Assembly (NCBI GenBank): GCA_016712625.1
Contig: JADJQQ010000027.1
Coordinates: forward strand, 1-8,471
Source: Candidatus Competibacteraceae bacterium
GTDB taxonomy: Bacteria > Pseudomonadota > Gammaproteobacteria > Competibacterales > Competibacteraceae
Direction: 5' to 3'
Length of the DNA: 8,471 nucleotides
The notes beneath the pieces are model-generated. The model saw only the letters and a list, made by a program, of their open reading frames with translations. It had not been told where the DNA came from and ran no database searches. Below are positions 1 to 5,854 of this stretch, in pieces; the stretch's first letter is position 1; the number at the start of each line of letters is the position of its first letter. Both the position numbers and the translations under genes were made by a program.

Positions 1-2
1 TT

Positions 3-256
3 CCAAAGCCCGACGGCTTCGACCTGCAAACGGCGAAACTGGTTTTCTGATGGCCCTCGCGCCAAGCTGAGCTATGCACCACCACAGCCCAATATCTGGA
101 TCAGACGGCGCGGCTGACCTTTGAATATTTCATCGAGACACCTCGCAACGCCGAAGCGGTACGCGACCATGACGCGGACAAGGTGGCGAAATTCTGACCG
201 AAGAGTTCCACCATGGACGGCGGTACACGGCGCGATCCCTGGAGGATAGCGGCAGG
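3..256 (+). pseudogene. Degraded 3' segment of a probable replication-type protein
   Basis: No single frame is open through this stretch, but pieces of protein-like sequence line up across frames. Frame 3 gives KPDGFDLQTAKLVF and stops at 48-50. The same frame then stays open from 51 to 194, giving DQTARLTFEYFIETPRNAEA and KVAKF, and stops at 195-197. From about 173 the reading moves to frame 2 (EILTEEFHHG, SLEDSGRLKLPRARLRAALA), which continues as the next feature. The order of a helical segment followed by a winged-helix-like tail resembles the C-terminal end of AAA/RepA-type replication ATPases on plasmids and satellites. That identity is an inference from context and general pattern, because no Walker motif lies in the window. 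Two frame breaks in about 150 bases mean either gene decay or sequencing error. The upstream start lies outside the window. Confidence 0.4.
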
Positions 257-916
257 TTGAAGCTACCACGCGCCCGGTTGCGCGCCGCCCTGGCCACGCT
301 GGAAACGGCCGGCCGGCTGGATGAGCGCGAGCTACCCACCGATCAGCGGCGCGGACGCAAGAAACACTATCTCCATTGCGCCAAGGCTTCCGGCGCAATA
401 GCGGCCGAAATGGACACCCATCAGCCAACGGCGCCACCCATTGCGCCGGACATTTCTATTGCGCCGCCCTATAGAGAAACTAGAAACGGCGCAATAGACG
501 CCGTTCCTGTTTCCCCTGCTTCTCTCCATTGCGCCAATCCAAACGGCGCAATAGCGGCGCAATGGCGCAATAGCGAAGAATTACCACAGGACACCCCGGC
601 CCCCCCCACCGTGGAAGCGACGCCACCGGCCAAGGGAACCGGCGGTGGCCGTGGAAAGGATCGAACCGCCGACGCCCTGGAAGCCGAGGGGCGGCGATTG
701 CTGGAAGCGGCCAAGACCGCGCCGTCTGGGGTCAAGGTTTTGGAGACTGGCGAATACATCGATGATCCCGCGCCCGGAAGCCGAGTCGATCTACGAAACC
801 GAGGGAATCGGCTACTGGAGCAGGCTCGCGTGATGCGGCTCGCCCCTTCCAAATCTCCCGAATCCCCCCCTGTGGATGCTGAAGATTTGGACGGCGATTG
901 GGAGGAGATCCTGTGA
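257..916 (+). CDS. C-terminal part of probable replication protein: winged-helix-like segment plus low-complexity tail
   Basis: This frame is open from 173, and the first usable start is TTG at 257 with GGAGG at 241-245. It is more likely the frame-shifted 3' end of the upstream gene than an independent gene. Residues 1-40 (LPRARLRAALATLETAGRLD, then ELPTDQRRGRKKHYLHC) look like a winged-helix domain with a basic wing, as seen at the end of plasmid and satellite replication ATPases. Residues 40-110 are low complexity, with recurring HCA and GAIA peptides imposed by a repeated 8-bp DNA motif. The last 60 residues are charged, helix-forming and acidic at the very end (DLDGDWEEIL). The stop at 914-916 overlaps the GTG start of the next gene, so the two are probably translationally coupled. 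The function is inferred, and the exact family is not recognised. Confidence 0.55.
   Translation: MKLPRARLRAALATLETAGRLDERELPTDQRRGRKKHYLHCAKASGAIAAEMDTHQPTAPPIAPDISIAPPYRETRNGAIDAVPVSPASLHCANPNGAIAAQWRNSEELPQDTPAPPTVEATPPAKGTGGGRGKDRTADALEAEGRRLLEAAKTAPSGVKVLETGEYIDDPAPGSRVDLRNRGNRLLEQARVMRLAPSKSPESPPVDAEDLDGDWEEIL
375..571. repeat. Iteron-like cluster: nine copies of ATTGCGCC/GGCGCAAT
   Basis: ATTGCGCC occurs at 375-382, 440-447, 458-465 and 528-535. Its reverse complement GGCGCAAT occurs at 392-399, 488-495, 545-552, 556-563 and 564-571. Three reverse copies extend to the 12-mer GGCGCAATAGCG (392, 545, 564). Copies occur in both orientations within 200 bases, inside the coding sequence of a probable replication gene. 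This is how origins lie within initiator genes in lambda O and some satellites. Only one other copy was noticed elsewhere in the window (2500-2507). An origin role is inferred. The repeat could instead reflect peptide repetition in the encoded tail, though mixed orientation argues against that. Confidence 0.6.
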
Positions 917-2184
917 GCGCTGCCCTGGCCCTGGTTGAAGTCGCCGATCCGTTCGGCCCGGTGCGCGTCCTGAATCGCTTGGGTGCCGCTGGATTCACGC
1001 TGTCAGTTCGGGATGGCCGCTTGCTGGCGACACCCTTCACGAAGTTATCCGAACAACAGCGGGCATACCTTCGCGCCAACAGGGGCGGCCTGGTGTCGCT
1101 GCTCGAAGATGCGGAAGCCCTGCACCGTGCCCTGTTAGCCGCTGGCCCTGCTGGGCTGGCCTGGCAGGCGGGAACACCGGCCGATTGGCCTGATACCCGC
1201 CTGCTGGTCGCTGGCGAGGTGTTGTACAGCGGCAAGCGCATGGCGAGCGTCAACGGCAGGCGCTTTGCTGCCGAGAGCGCACCGCCCGGCCAGGACATTC
1301 CGCCGGACATGCCGAGCGCGCCATTGGCTGAAACCACAAGCGCAGCCGCCACTTGGGCGGACAAGGGGCCGGACATTGCCAGCGCCGATCCGCGCCGATC
1401 CGCGCCACCCGTCTGCCTGCCGGCCGACTACCGGCCTTACCGATTGCTGACTCCGGTGCGATCGGCCAAGCCCGACTTATGGGCCAGACGGTGGCGATCC
1501 CGTGGGCTGCGAGAGCTGCGGCGCACGGTGGCAGGTGGCAGGTGGAGGTGCGGCATGAATACCGCGCTCAACAAGGTTGCCGACCCGGAAGTAAGGGCTC
1601 AGCTTTACGAAAATGTTACTGGATTGATGCGCCTCGCTTACGAGCAGCAAGGAATTAAGGCGCTGGAGTCCACGCGACGCATCGCCGCCGTGCATGAGGC
1701 TGGCCATGCCGTTGTGTTCGAGGCGACGGCGGACGGGGTTAGATGGTGGCGCGCATATCGATTGAGAATTTGGAGGAATGACGAAATACCCGGCGTCAAT
1801 TTTTGGGGAGGTGAAACGACGGTATCACCCAAGGCGCCGCTAGAGCGCGTTGATACCCGTATCGATCCGGCCGGTACCGCGATAACGGCGATGCGCGCCA
1901 TCGCGGGATGGACCGCCGAACAGTTGTTTACCGATGACTTCCGGATTGGGTCATCGTTGGATGAAGTCACGATTGCTAGCGGATGCGCAAAAGGACTGTC
2001 CAGGCACTGGATGAAATCACCGGAAGAGTGCTTTGCAATGTTGTTTTCCATGACGCGAGAAATTCTGAAAGCGAATGCCGTTTGTGCATTGCGCATTGCG
2101 GATCGTCTGGAATTCTCGCGTCGGCTGGATAGTTCCGATCTTCGTAGATTGCTGGCGGACGTGAAAGGCGGGTTTAAGCCATGA
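913..2184 (+). CDS. TubC-docking-like N-terminal protein, read through in frame into an M41-like peptidase
   Basis: GTG at 913 is the best start, with GGAGGAG at 901-907; it overlaps the previous stop. A TTG at 898 in the same frame lacks that spacing. Residues 15-65 (RVLNRLGAAGFTLSVRDGRL, then a helical LSEQQRAYLRANRGGLVSLL) match the TubC N-terminal docking fold often found in plasmid and phage proteins. Residues 75-125 form a second segment (PADWPDTRLLVAGEVLYSGK), followed by a Pro/Ala-rich linker. The frame is open for 423 codons, but I think it joins two genes. Between about 1451 and 1558, frame 2 encodes a CESCG zinc-ribbon-like piece and stops at 1556-1558, overlapping an ATG at 1555 that has its own ribosome site. 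The shared-frame region reads as Arg-rich filler (RRWRSRGLRELRRTVAGGRW). A frameshift near 1455-1515 would explain this; a true fusion remains possible. The function is unknown. Confidence 0.6.
   Translation: MSAALALVEVADPFGPVRVLNRLGAAGFTLSVRDGRLLATPFTKLSEQQRAYLRANRGGLVSLLEDAEALHRALLAAGPAGLAWQAGTPADWPDTRLLVAGEVLYSGKRMASVNGRRFAAESAPPGQDIPPDMPSAPLAETTSAAATWADKGPDIASADPRRSAPPVCLPADYRPYRLLTPVRSAKPDLWARRWRSRGLRELRRTVAGGRWRCGMNTALNKVADPEVRAQLYENVTGLMRLAYEQQGIKALESTRRIAAVHEAGHAVVFEATADGVRWWRAYRLRIWRNDEIPGVNFWGGETTVSPKAPLERVDTRIDPAGTAITAMRAIAGWTAEQLFTDDFRIGSSLDEVTIASGCAKGLSRHWMKSPEECFAMLFSMTREILKANAVCALRIADRLEFSRRLDSSDLRRLLADVKGGFKP
1555..2184 (+). CDS. Stand-alone M41 (FtsH peptidase)-like zinc metalloprotein
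   Basis: ATG at 1555 is preceded by GGAGG at 1544-1548, so a separate 209-residue protein is likely, although the frame is open from 913. Residues 47-51 are HEAGH, the HExxH zinc and catalytic motif, set in RRIAAVHEAGHAVV exactly as in FtsH-type peptidases. About 65 residues later comes AMRAIAGWTAEQLF, then SSLDEV with Asp136 at the place of the third zinc ligand in M41 enzymes (GGRVAEE and ASND in FtsH). No AAA ATPase or membrane segment is encoded, unlike FtsH, so it would be a small cytoplasmic protease, or a domesticated version, acting on an unknown target. The stop overlaps the next ATG. Similar solo M41-like proteins occur in mobile elements, but their roles are mostly unknown. I am confident of the motif and less so of activity. 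Confidence 0.7.
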   Translation: MNTALNKVADPEVRAQLYENVTGLMRLAYEQQGIKALESTRRIAAVHEAGHAVVFEATADGVRWWRAYRLRIWRNDEIPGVNFWGGETTVSPKAPLERVDTRIDPAGTAITAMRAIAGWTAEQLFTDDFRIGSSLDEVTIASGCAKGLSRHWMKSPEECFAMLFSMTREILKANAVCALRIADRLEFSRRLDSSDLRRLLADVKGGFKP

Positions 2185-2429
2185 ACACCGATCACGAAAT
2201 AATCAGCGAATTCCTGGAATCCGCCCGGTATATGCCGCCCGATTTGCAGCGCGATCCAAGCGGTTTATTGCGAGTTTGCCTGCGGATTATGCGGGACAGT
2301 GGCGACGATCCAAGAGCTTTAACGAATCTTCTTGAACTGTGCATGACGTTCATTTGCGCGCGGCATAGAAAGCAGATTATCGGCCAATTGCAGCAAGCGG
2401 CGTATGCGAATCGGCAGAGTATGCACTAA
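2181..2429 (+). CDS. Small hypothetical protein (82 aa)
   Basis: I do not recognise this protein. The ATG at 2181 overlaps the stop of the peptidase gene (ATGA), and its own stop at 2427-2429 overlaps the next ATG (TAATG), so it is very likely translated by coupling. It is predicted mostly helical: an acidic N-terminus (TDHEIISEFLESARYMPP), a middle DPSGLLRVCLRIMRD helix, a DDPRALTNLLELCMTFI helix and a basic end (ARHRKQIIGQLQQAA). It has two or three cysteines but no metal-binding spacing, and no signal peptide. Base composition drops towards AT here compared with the genes on either side, which suggests a different origin. It could be a regulator or a small accessory protein; nothing in the sequence decides this. 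Confidence 0.65.
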   Translation: MNTDHEIISEFLESARYMPPDLQRDPSGLLRVCLRIMRDSGDDPRALTNLLELCMTFICARHRKQIIGQLQQAAYANRQSMH

Positions 2430-2659
2430 TGAAAGAGCGCGTAAATAAAGACCCTGAAATATATTTGATTGCATGGAAAGGTAGCTGTTCGCAACTGGCG
2501 GCGCAATTCGGAATTCCCCTTGAAAAATTTCGCCATGAATTAAATCAACTTCCGAAATATAAACAGGGGTCAAAACTTTGTTTTGACATTAATGCGCCAA
2601 ATGCGACAAATTACCTTAAAGCTTTGATTCAGAGGCGGCGATTGAAATTAACGGAATGA
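2429..2659 (+). CDS. Small hypothetical protein with possible HTH (76 aa)
   Basis: The ATG overlaps the preceding stop in TAATG, so it is the last member of the overlapping series that starts at 913. The 76-residue product is basic. Residues 19-38 (CSQLAAQFGIPLEKFRHELN) have the helix-turn-helix rhythm of a small hydrophobic helix, a Gly at the turn and a second helix. The end is strongly basic (KALIQRRRLKLTE). DNA binding is therefore plausible, but I cannot assign a family. The codons are AT-richer than those of neighbouring genes. No terminator follows, and a 218-base non-coding gap separates it from the terminase gene. Confidence 0.6.
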   Translation: MKERVNKDPEIYLIAWKGSCSQLAAQFGIPLEKFRHELNQLPKYKQGSKLCFDINAPNATNYLKALIQRRRLKLTE

Positions 2660-2877
2660 CCCATTCTATTAAAGTCTGAAATGTCGCGCTGTCGCTACAT
2701 GTTGCTGGTGCCCTCCTCGACCCTGCCAGCGGAGACAGACAGGAGAACCTAGAATATATAACATAATCAATAGGTTACTAGGTTCTTTCTAGCGATAGAC
2801 ACGAGGGGGTCGCGGAGCACCGATTTTGCCTAGCGACAAGCCACCTATGGGTTTCCTTCCTACGATAGGATTTGAAT
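2660..2877. other. Intergenic gap upstream of terminase small subunit: candidate packaging (cos/pac) or operator region
   Basis: No credible reading frame lies here. AGAACCTAG at 2744-2752 pairs with CTAGGTTCT at 2778-2786 across a 25-base AT-rich spacer, and TAGGTT occurs twice in tandem (2771-2776, 2779-2784). Further on, a related motif recurs three times: CTAGCGATAG at 2789-2798, CTAGCGACAAG at 2830-2840 and CTACGATAGG at 2860-2869. In lambda, the Nu1 binding sites (R sites in cosB) lie just upstream of the Nu1 gene with an IHF-bent AT-rich segment nearby. The position and repeated motif here make a packaging recognition site a reasonable inference. A promoter-operator for the head genes is the main alternative. 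Confidence 0.4.
2744..2786. repeat. 9-bp inverted repeat with AT-rich centre
   Basis: AGAACCTAG (2744-2752) and CTAGGTTCT (2778-2786) are perfect inverted copies. An inner TAGGTT (2771-2776) gives a second partner for the left arm. The spacer (AATATATAACATAATCAATA) is the most AT-rich piece of the gap. It could be a dimeric repressor operator, a bend or IHF-type element next to a packaging site, or an attachment-site relic. Confidence 0.4.
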
Positions 2878-3420
2878 ATGGCTTATCTGGTTGATAAAAG
2901 AGAACTGTCCAGGGTGTTCAATATCAGCGAACGCACGTTGACCGAGCACCTAAAGGCCGGCCTGCCTTTCGTCACGGCACCGGAAAAGCGAGGCCAGTCC
3001 TACCAGTTCGACACTGGCGATGTTTTCCGCTGGCTGGTTGAACGGGAAATCGCCAAGCGCCTGCCGGCTGGCAATGAGTCGCTGGACCCGCAACGAGAAC
3101 GCGCCGCGCTGGACAATGCCCGGCGACGCGAAATCGAACTGCGCCTACAGGAGCGCGAGGGCGTGCTGATTCCGGCCGATCGGGTTGAGGAAACCTGGTT
3201 GCGATTGGTTCACACATTCAGGTCGCGGATGTTGGTATTGCCCAGCAAGGTGGCGCCGCTGGTTGCCGCTGAATTCGACGCCGCCAAGATCAGCGGCATG
3301 ATCGAGTCCCTAATCCATGAAGCGCTGGCCGAGCTGGCGGAAAGCGATGTAGAGCCTTTCCAGCCGACCGAAGAGCACGAACCCCCCATGGAAATGGAAG
3401 CGGCCGATGGAATCCACTAG
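2878..3420 (+). CDS. Phage terminase small subunit, Nu1-like
   Basis: The 180-residue product has the layout of lambda gpNu1-type small terminases, which recognise packaging-site DNA and hand it to the large subunit. Residues 1-45 form a winged HTH (VDKRELSRVFNISERTLTEH followed by LKAGLPFV and a YQFDTGDVFRWL wing). Residues 65-105 form a charged helix (LDPQRERAALDNARRREIEL). A conserved segment comes next (VLIPADRVEETWLRLVHTFR, SRMLVLPSKVAPLVA), and the tail is acidic. ATG 2878 is chosen over the in-frame TTG at 2872 because AGGA at 2867-2870 sits seven bases upstream. Its 3' end overlaps the capsid gene by 14 bases. The large subunit that would normally follow is absent, so this protein probably works with a helper phage's terminase. 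Confidence 0.85.
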   Translation: MAYLVDKRELSRVFNISERTLTEHLKAGLPFVTAPEKRGQSYQFDTGDVFRWLVEREIAKRLPAGNESLDPQRERAALDNARRREIELRLQEREGVLIPADRVEETWLRLVHTFRSRMLVLPSKVAPLVAAEFDAAKISGMIESLIHEALAELAESDVEPFQPTEEHEPPMEMEAADGIH

Positions 3421-4798
3421 CGGCTGCACCGCCACCGGCCTGCAATTGGTCGAGGCGATCATCGCCATGGTCCCGCGCATCCAGGCCAACGAAGTACCGC
3501 CAGAAGTCGGCCGGCCGCTCTATCGTGAGGTATCCCGCGCCCTAGACAAGCTGCGGGCCATGGGCCTGTTGAATGAACTCGTCGGGCGACTCCCGCCAAG
3601 CCGGAACCGAACGCAACTCTCGCGTGATGTGGCCGCATGGATGCTGCGCGCTCGCCGCTGCCAGCGAGCGCCGGCTGACCGTCGATTGCAAATTGCCCTG
3701 GAACTGCTGGCCTTGGATTTTCCCGAATCGCCGAGGCGCATCTTCGATCACCTTTTTGACGTACCACTGTCCAGATTTCGGCCGGATACTCGGACAAGAT
3801 TTCCCACTTTCCGAGTACAAGACATGATCCAACAACGCACCCGCCCCCGCAGTCTGGACTATCTCACTGGCAACGATGTTTTCGAGTTGCTGCCCGACCT
3901 GCTAACCCTGCAAGCCGGCCGCAGTCTACGAGCCGATAGGACGCACCCGCTGGCCCTGGCGGCGCACAAAGAACGCATGCCGCTGCTGGGCTTGCGCGAT
4001 GCTGCCGGAATGACCGCTAGCGACTTTGGTACTGCCCTGGAGGTGGGCCTATCGCAATTGCTGAAAAGCTCCTTCGCACCATCTAACACCGATGTTCAGC
4101 GGGTGACGAAAACCATCGAAGTGCGCGACTTTAAAGAGGTGGATTTTCCGACTATCTCCATGGAGGAACCCGGCGAAGAGGCCGAGGACGCTCACGAAAC
4201 CGCGCCGTTGAAAATGAGCATCGTGGAGGGGGACCGCAAAGGACGTTTGCGCACCTTCAGCGGGAAAATCCGGTTTGCGCGTCATGTCTGGATGACGTGG
4301 GGAACTGAATTAGCCGCCGCGATCACCGATTACAGCCAATCGATTTTTCCAGGGATCGAGCGCCGCCTGCTGGCTGAATGCCTTGAGGGAGCGACCTGGA
4401 CCACCGGCACCGGTTCGCTTTCGATAGCCGGAATGGAAACCGCCGCCACGGCATTGCGCGATCAAACTAACGGAGCCGGCCAAAAGTGCGGCTTGGGAAT
4501 CGCCGCCCTGATCGTGCCCTCCAAACTCGAAATGACCGCGCGGGTCGTTCGCGAGGGTCTAGGCTGGCGCGATCTTGGCATCACCGTACTGCCCGACCTC
4601 ACGTCGGATACCACATGGTATGCGGTCGCCGATCCGCAACTGAGCGCCCCCGTCACCCGGCTGGTGCTGCAATCGTCGCCAAATCCGCGCATATATCTCA
4701 ATCCGCTAATCATTGAAGGCTTTGAGTCCGCCGTGCAGCACGATGTCGATTTCGTGCCCCTGTCCGGTGTGCCTGGCATTGTGAAGGTGTCGCCATGA
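3407..4798 (+). CDS. Major capsid protein, Mu gpT / protease-capsid-fusion type C-terminal half
   Basis: The 463-residue protein starts at ATG 3407 inside the end of the terminase gene. The C-terminal 260 residues follow the HK97-fold capsid pattern of the Mu gpT and protease/capsid-fusion family. The landmarks, in order, are GMTASDFGTALEVGLSQLLK near residue 200, VRDFKEVDFPTIS, an acidic loop, GKIRFARHVWMTWGTELAAA where relatives have an ISRQ-type helix, IERRLLAECLEGATWTTG, LIVPSKLEMTARVV, TWYAVADPQLSA, and a closing EGFESAVQHDVDFVPLSG. Order and spacing agree, although identity is low. The first 190 residues are helical and Arg-rich and show no recognisable prohead protease. They may be a scaffold-like or unrelated domain. 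The stop overlaps the next ATG. It builds the head shell. No portal gene is adjacent, which is unusual for a complete phage. Confidence 0.75.
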   Translation: MESTSGCTATGLQLVEAIIAMVPRIQANEVPPEVGRPLYREVSRALDKLRAMGLLNELVGRLPPSRNRTQLSRDVAAWMLRARRCQRAPADRRLQIALELLALDFPESPRRIFDHLFDVPLSRFRPDTRTRFPTFRVQDMIQQRTRPRSLDYLTGNDVFELLPDLLTLQAGRSLRADRTHPLALAAHKERMPLLGLRDAAGMTASDFGTALEVGLSQLLKSSFAPSNTDVQRVTKTIEVRDFKEVDFPTISMEEPGEEAEDAHETAPLKMSIVEGDRKGRLRTFSGKIRFARHVWMTWGTELAAAITDYSQSIFPGIERRLLAECLEGATWTTGTGSLSIAGMETAATALRDQTNGAGQKCGLGIAALIVPSKLEMTARVVREGLGWRDLGITVLPDLTSDTTWYAVADPQLSAPVTRLVLQSSPNPRIYLNPLIIEGFESAVQHDVDFVPLSGVPGIVKVSP

Positions 4799-5115
4799 GC
4801 GGCCTTACTCGATCCACGCTATTCCCGCCGGCCGTCCCGCGCCATGCCGGAATTGATCCGTCGGAGCTGGATTGGCGAAACGAGGTGCGAGAACGGACTC
4901 AGCGGATGATTAACCCGCCCGTCGTGCCGGTACCGCCGCTGGATAGCGGCATGGCCAAATTTGTGGCGTTCTGGAACCTGCCAGCCGAACAGCGCGAATC
5001 AATCCTGAAAGCCGAACAGGAATACCGCGAACAGGCCGAACGTGAGCGCCTGGAAGCGGTGCAGCAAGCCGAGTTAGAGCGGCTGGCCCGCGAGGGTGGC
5101 GAGGTGCTGCCTTGA
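4795..5115 (+). CDS. Small coiled-coil protein downstream of capsid (106 aa)
   Basis: ATG 4795 overlaps the capsid stop (ATGA), with AAGGTG at 4784-4789. The first 50 residues are proline-rich and probably extended (PPAVPRHAGIDPSEL, NPPVVPVPPLD). Residues 60-106 are a charged amphipathic helix rich in Glu, Gln and Arg (AEQEYREQAERERLEAVQQA) that should form a coiled coil. The position after the capsid gene and this shape would suit a head-associated, size-determining or scaffold-like protein, but there is no family match I can name. It overlaps the next gene by four bases, so the head block is one transcription and translation unit. Confidence 0.7.
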   Translation: MSGLTRSTLFPPAVPRHAGIDPSELDWRNEVRERTQRMINPPVVPVPPLDSGMAKFVAFWNLPAEQRESILKAEQEYREQAERERLEAVQQAELERLAREGGEVLP

Positions 5116-5309
5116 CTTCCCGCGAAGACCTCACCCTAGCCGTGAATTATCTGCGCAAGCACGGTTGCGAGCGCACCGGCGGACGATGGATGCAGGGCGA
5201 TCTGGTATTGGCCAGCGATCCTGTGGAATCCGCCCGCTTGCTTCGCCGGCGATTGATCCAGCAAGAGCTGGACCGCACCCGCGCGGCCGGCCGGTGGTGT
5301 CACCGGTAA
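5112..5309 (+). CDS. Small hypothetical protein (65 aa)
   Basis: This gene starts at TTG 5112, overlapping the previous stop (TTGA), which points to translational coupling. The product begins with a helix (SREDLTLAVNYLRKHGCERT), passes through GGRWMQGDLVLASDPVES, and ends in a basic helix (ARLLRRRLIQQELDRTRAAG). Its coding character is good up to about residue 60. The final GRWCHR looks like out-of-frame sequence, and frame 1 continues as GGVTGKISLPEHSFGGPNET, so the natural C-terminus may be longer. No function is known. It could be a small DNA-associated or head-associated protein. Confidence 0.55.
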   Translation: MTSREDLTLAVNYLRKHGCERTGGRWMQGDLVLASDPVESARLLRRRLIQQELDRTRAAGRWCHR

Positions 5310-5520
5310 GATTTCACTGCCCGAGCATTCATTTGGCGGACCGAACGAGACAGCGCATGGCCATAGTTCGGACCCGTCAGCGGATTGGGCGCCCGCGTCT
5401 CCACGATCATGGCCAGCGCACCGGACCGGGCAACGCCGCCACCTAGCGGCGACCCGGACCCCGCCCGACCGGCCCACCGTGAAACCGTGGAGGATAAGGG
5501 CATCATTTGAGGATCACCCA
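5310..5520 (+). other. Gap with fragmentary coding-like sequence, no confident gene
   Basis: No complete gene with a ribosome site is visible. Frame 1 carries GKISLPEHSFGGPNETAHGH right after the stop of the previous gene. Frame 3 carries a tail (MASAPDRATPPPSGDPDPAR, ending at 5508-5510) just ahead of the next gene's ribosome site. These could be parts of a longer natural C-terminus of the 5112 gene broken by small indels, or chance open frames in GC-rich DNA. Confidence 0.3.
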
Positions 5521-5796
5521 TTGAGCGAACAAGCCACTGAATACCGACTGACGGCGCTAGACCTGGCCCGCGCCAAGCAAAGCGCAATGCGGGAGCAGGG
5601 CATCGTCATCAAAAAACGCGACCCTTACCAGATAGCGGCGGCCGATCCAAAATCACTGCGAAAGGCCGTCAACGCGAAATGCTGGGATTGCCAAGGTGGC
5701 GGCGCGGACCCGAACACTCGGCAAGCCGTGGGCCAGTGTGGAATTACCGATTGCAGTCTGTGGCCTGTCAGACCTTGGCAAGAGGCGGTAGGCTGA
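5521..5796 (+). CDS. Conserved phage-type four-cysteine protein (probable zinc binding)
   Basis: TTG 5521 is preferred over the in-frame GTG at 5479 because GAGG (5509-5512) sits eight bases upstream and the MSEQATEYRLTALDLARA opening looks natural. The 91-residue product has a helical, basic N-terminal half and then LRKAVNAKCWDCQGGG, GQCGITDCSLWPVRPWQ. The CxxC and CxxxxC pairs followed by LWP-RP are typical of a widespread family of small uncharacterised phage proteins, and four cysteines suggest one zinc ion. The biochemical role is unknown; nucleic-acid binding is a guess from the zinc-ribbon look and basic charge. An 8-bp inverted repeat begins at its stop codon (GATTCCAA 5795-5802, TTGGAATC 5829-5836). 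Confidence 0.7.
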   Translation: MSEQATEYRLTALDLARAKQSAMREQGIVIKKRDPYQIAAADPKSLRKAVNAKCWDCQGGGADPNTRQAVGQCGITDCSLWPVRPWQEAVG

Positions 5797-5836
5797 TTCC
5801 AACAGTCAGGAACACAGTCATTTTCGCCTTGGAATC
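5795..5836. repeat. 8-bp inverted repeat after the four-cysteine gene
   Basis: GATTCCAA (5795-5802) and TTGGAATC (5829-5836) are perfect inverted copies around a 26-base loop that itself holds CAGTCA twice. There is no T-run, so it is not a standard terminator. It may be an operator for the next small gene or an RNA-processing hairpin. Confidence 0.3.
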
Positions 5837-5854
5837 GATTCTGGACGCGACGCC

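Noticed and set aside
732..1376. 214-codon minus-strand frame
   Set aside because: It overlaps two plus-strand genes with good starts, and its Ser/Arg/Pro-rich text is typical of antisense frames in GC-rich DNA.
1383..1410. Tandem GCGCCGATCC repeat
   Set aside because: Only two adjacent copies occur within a low-complexity coding linker. It is probably simple slippage with no further structure.
1638..2195. 185-codon minus-strand frame
   Set aside because: It lies antisense to the HEAGH protein and has no start signals or recognisable motif.
5096..5446. 116-codon plus-strand frame overlapping the 5112 gene
   Set aside because: The text is Arg/Pro/His-rich and overlaps better frames. Its start has no ribosome site.
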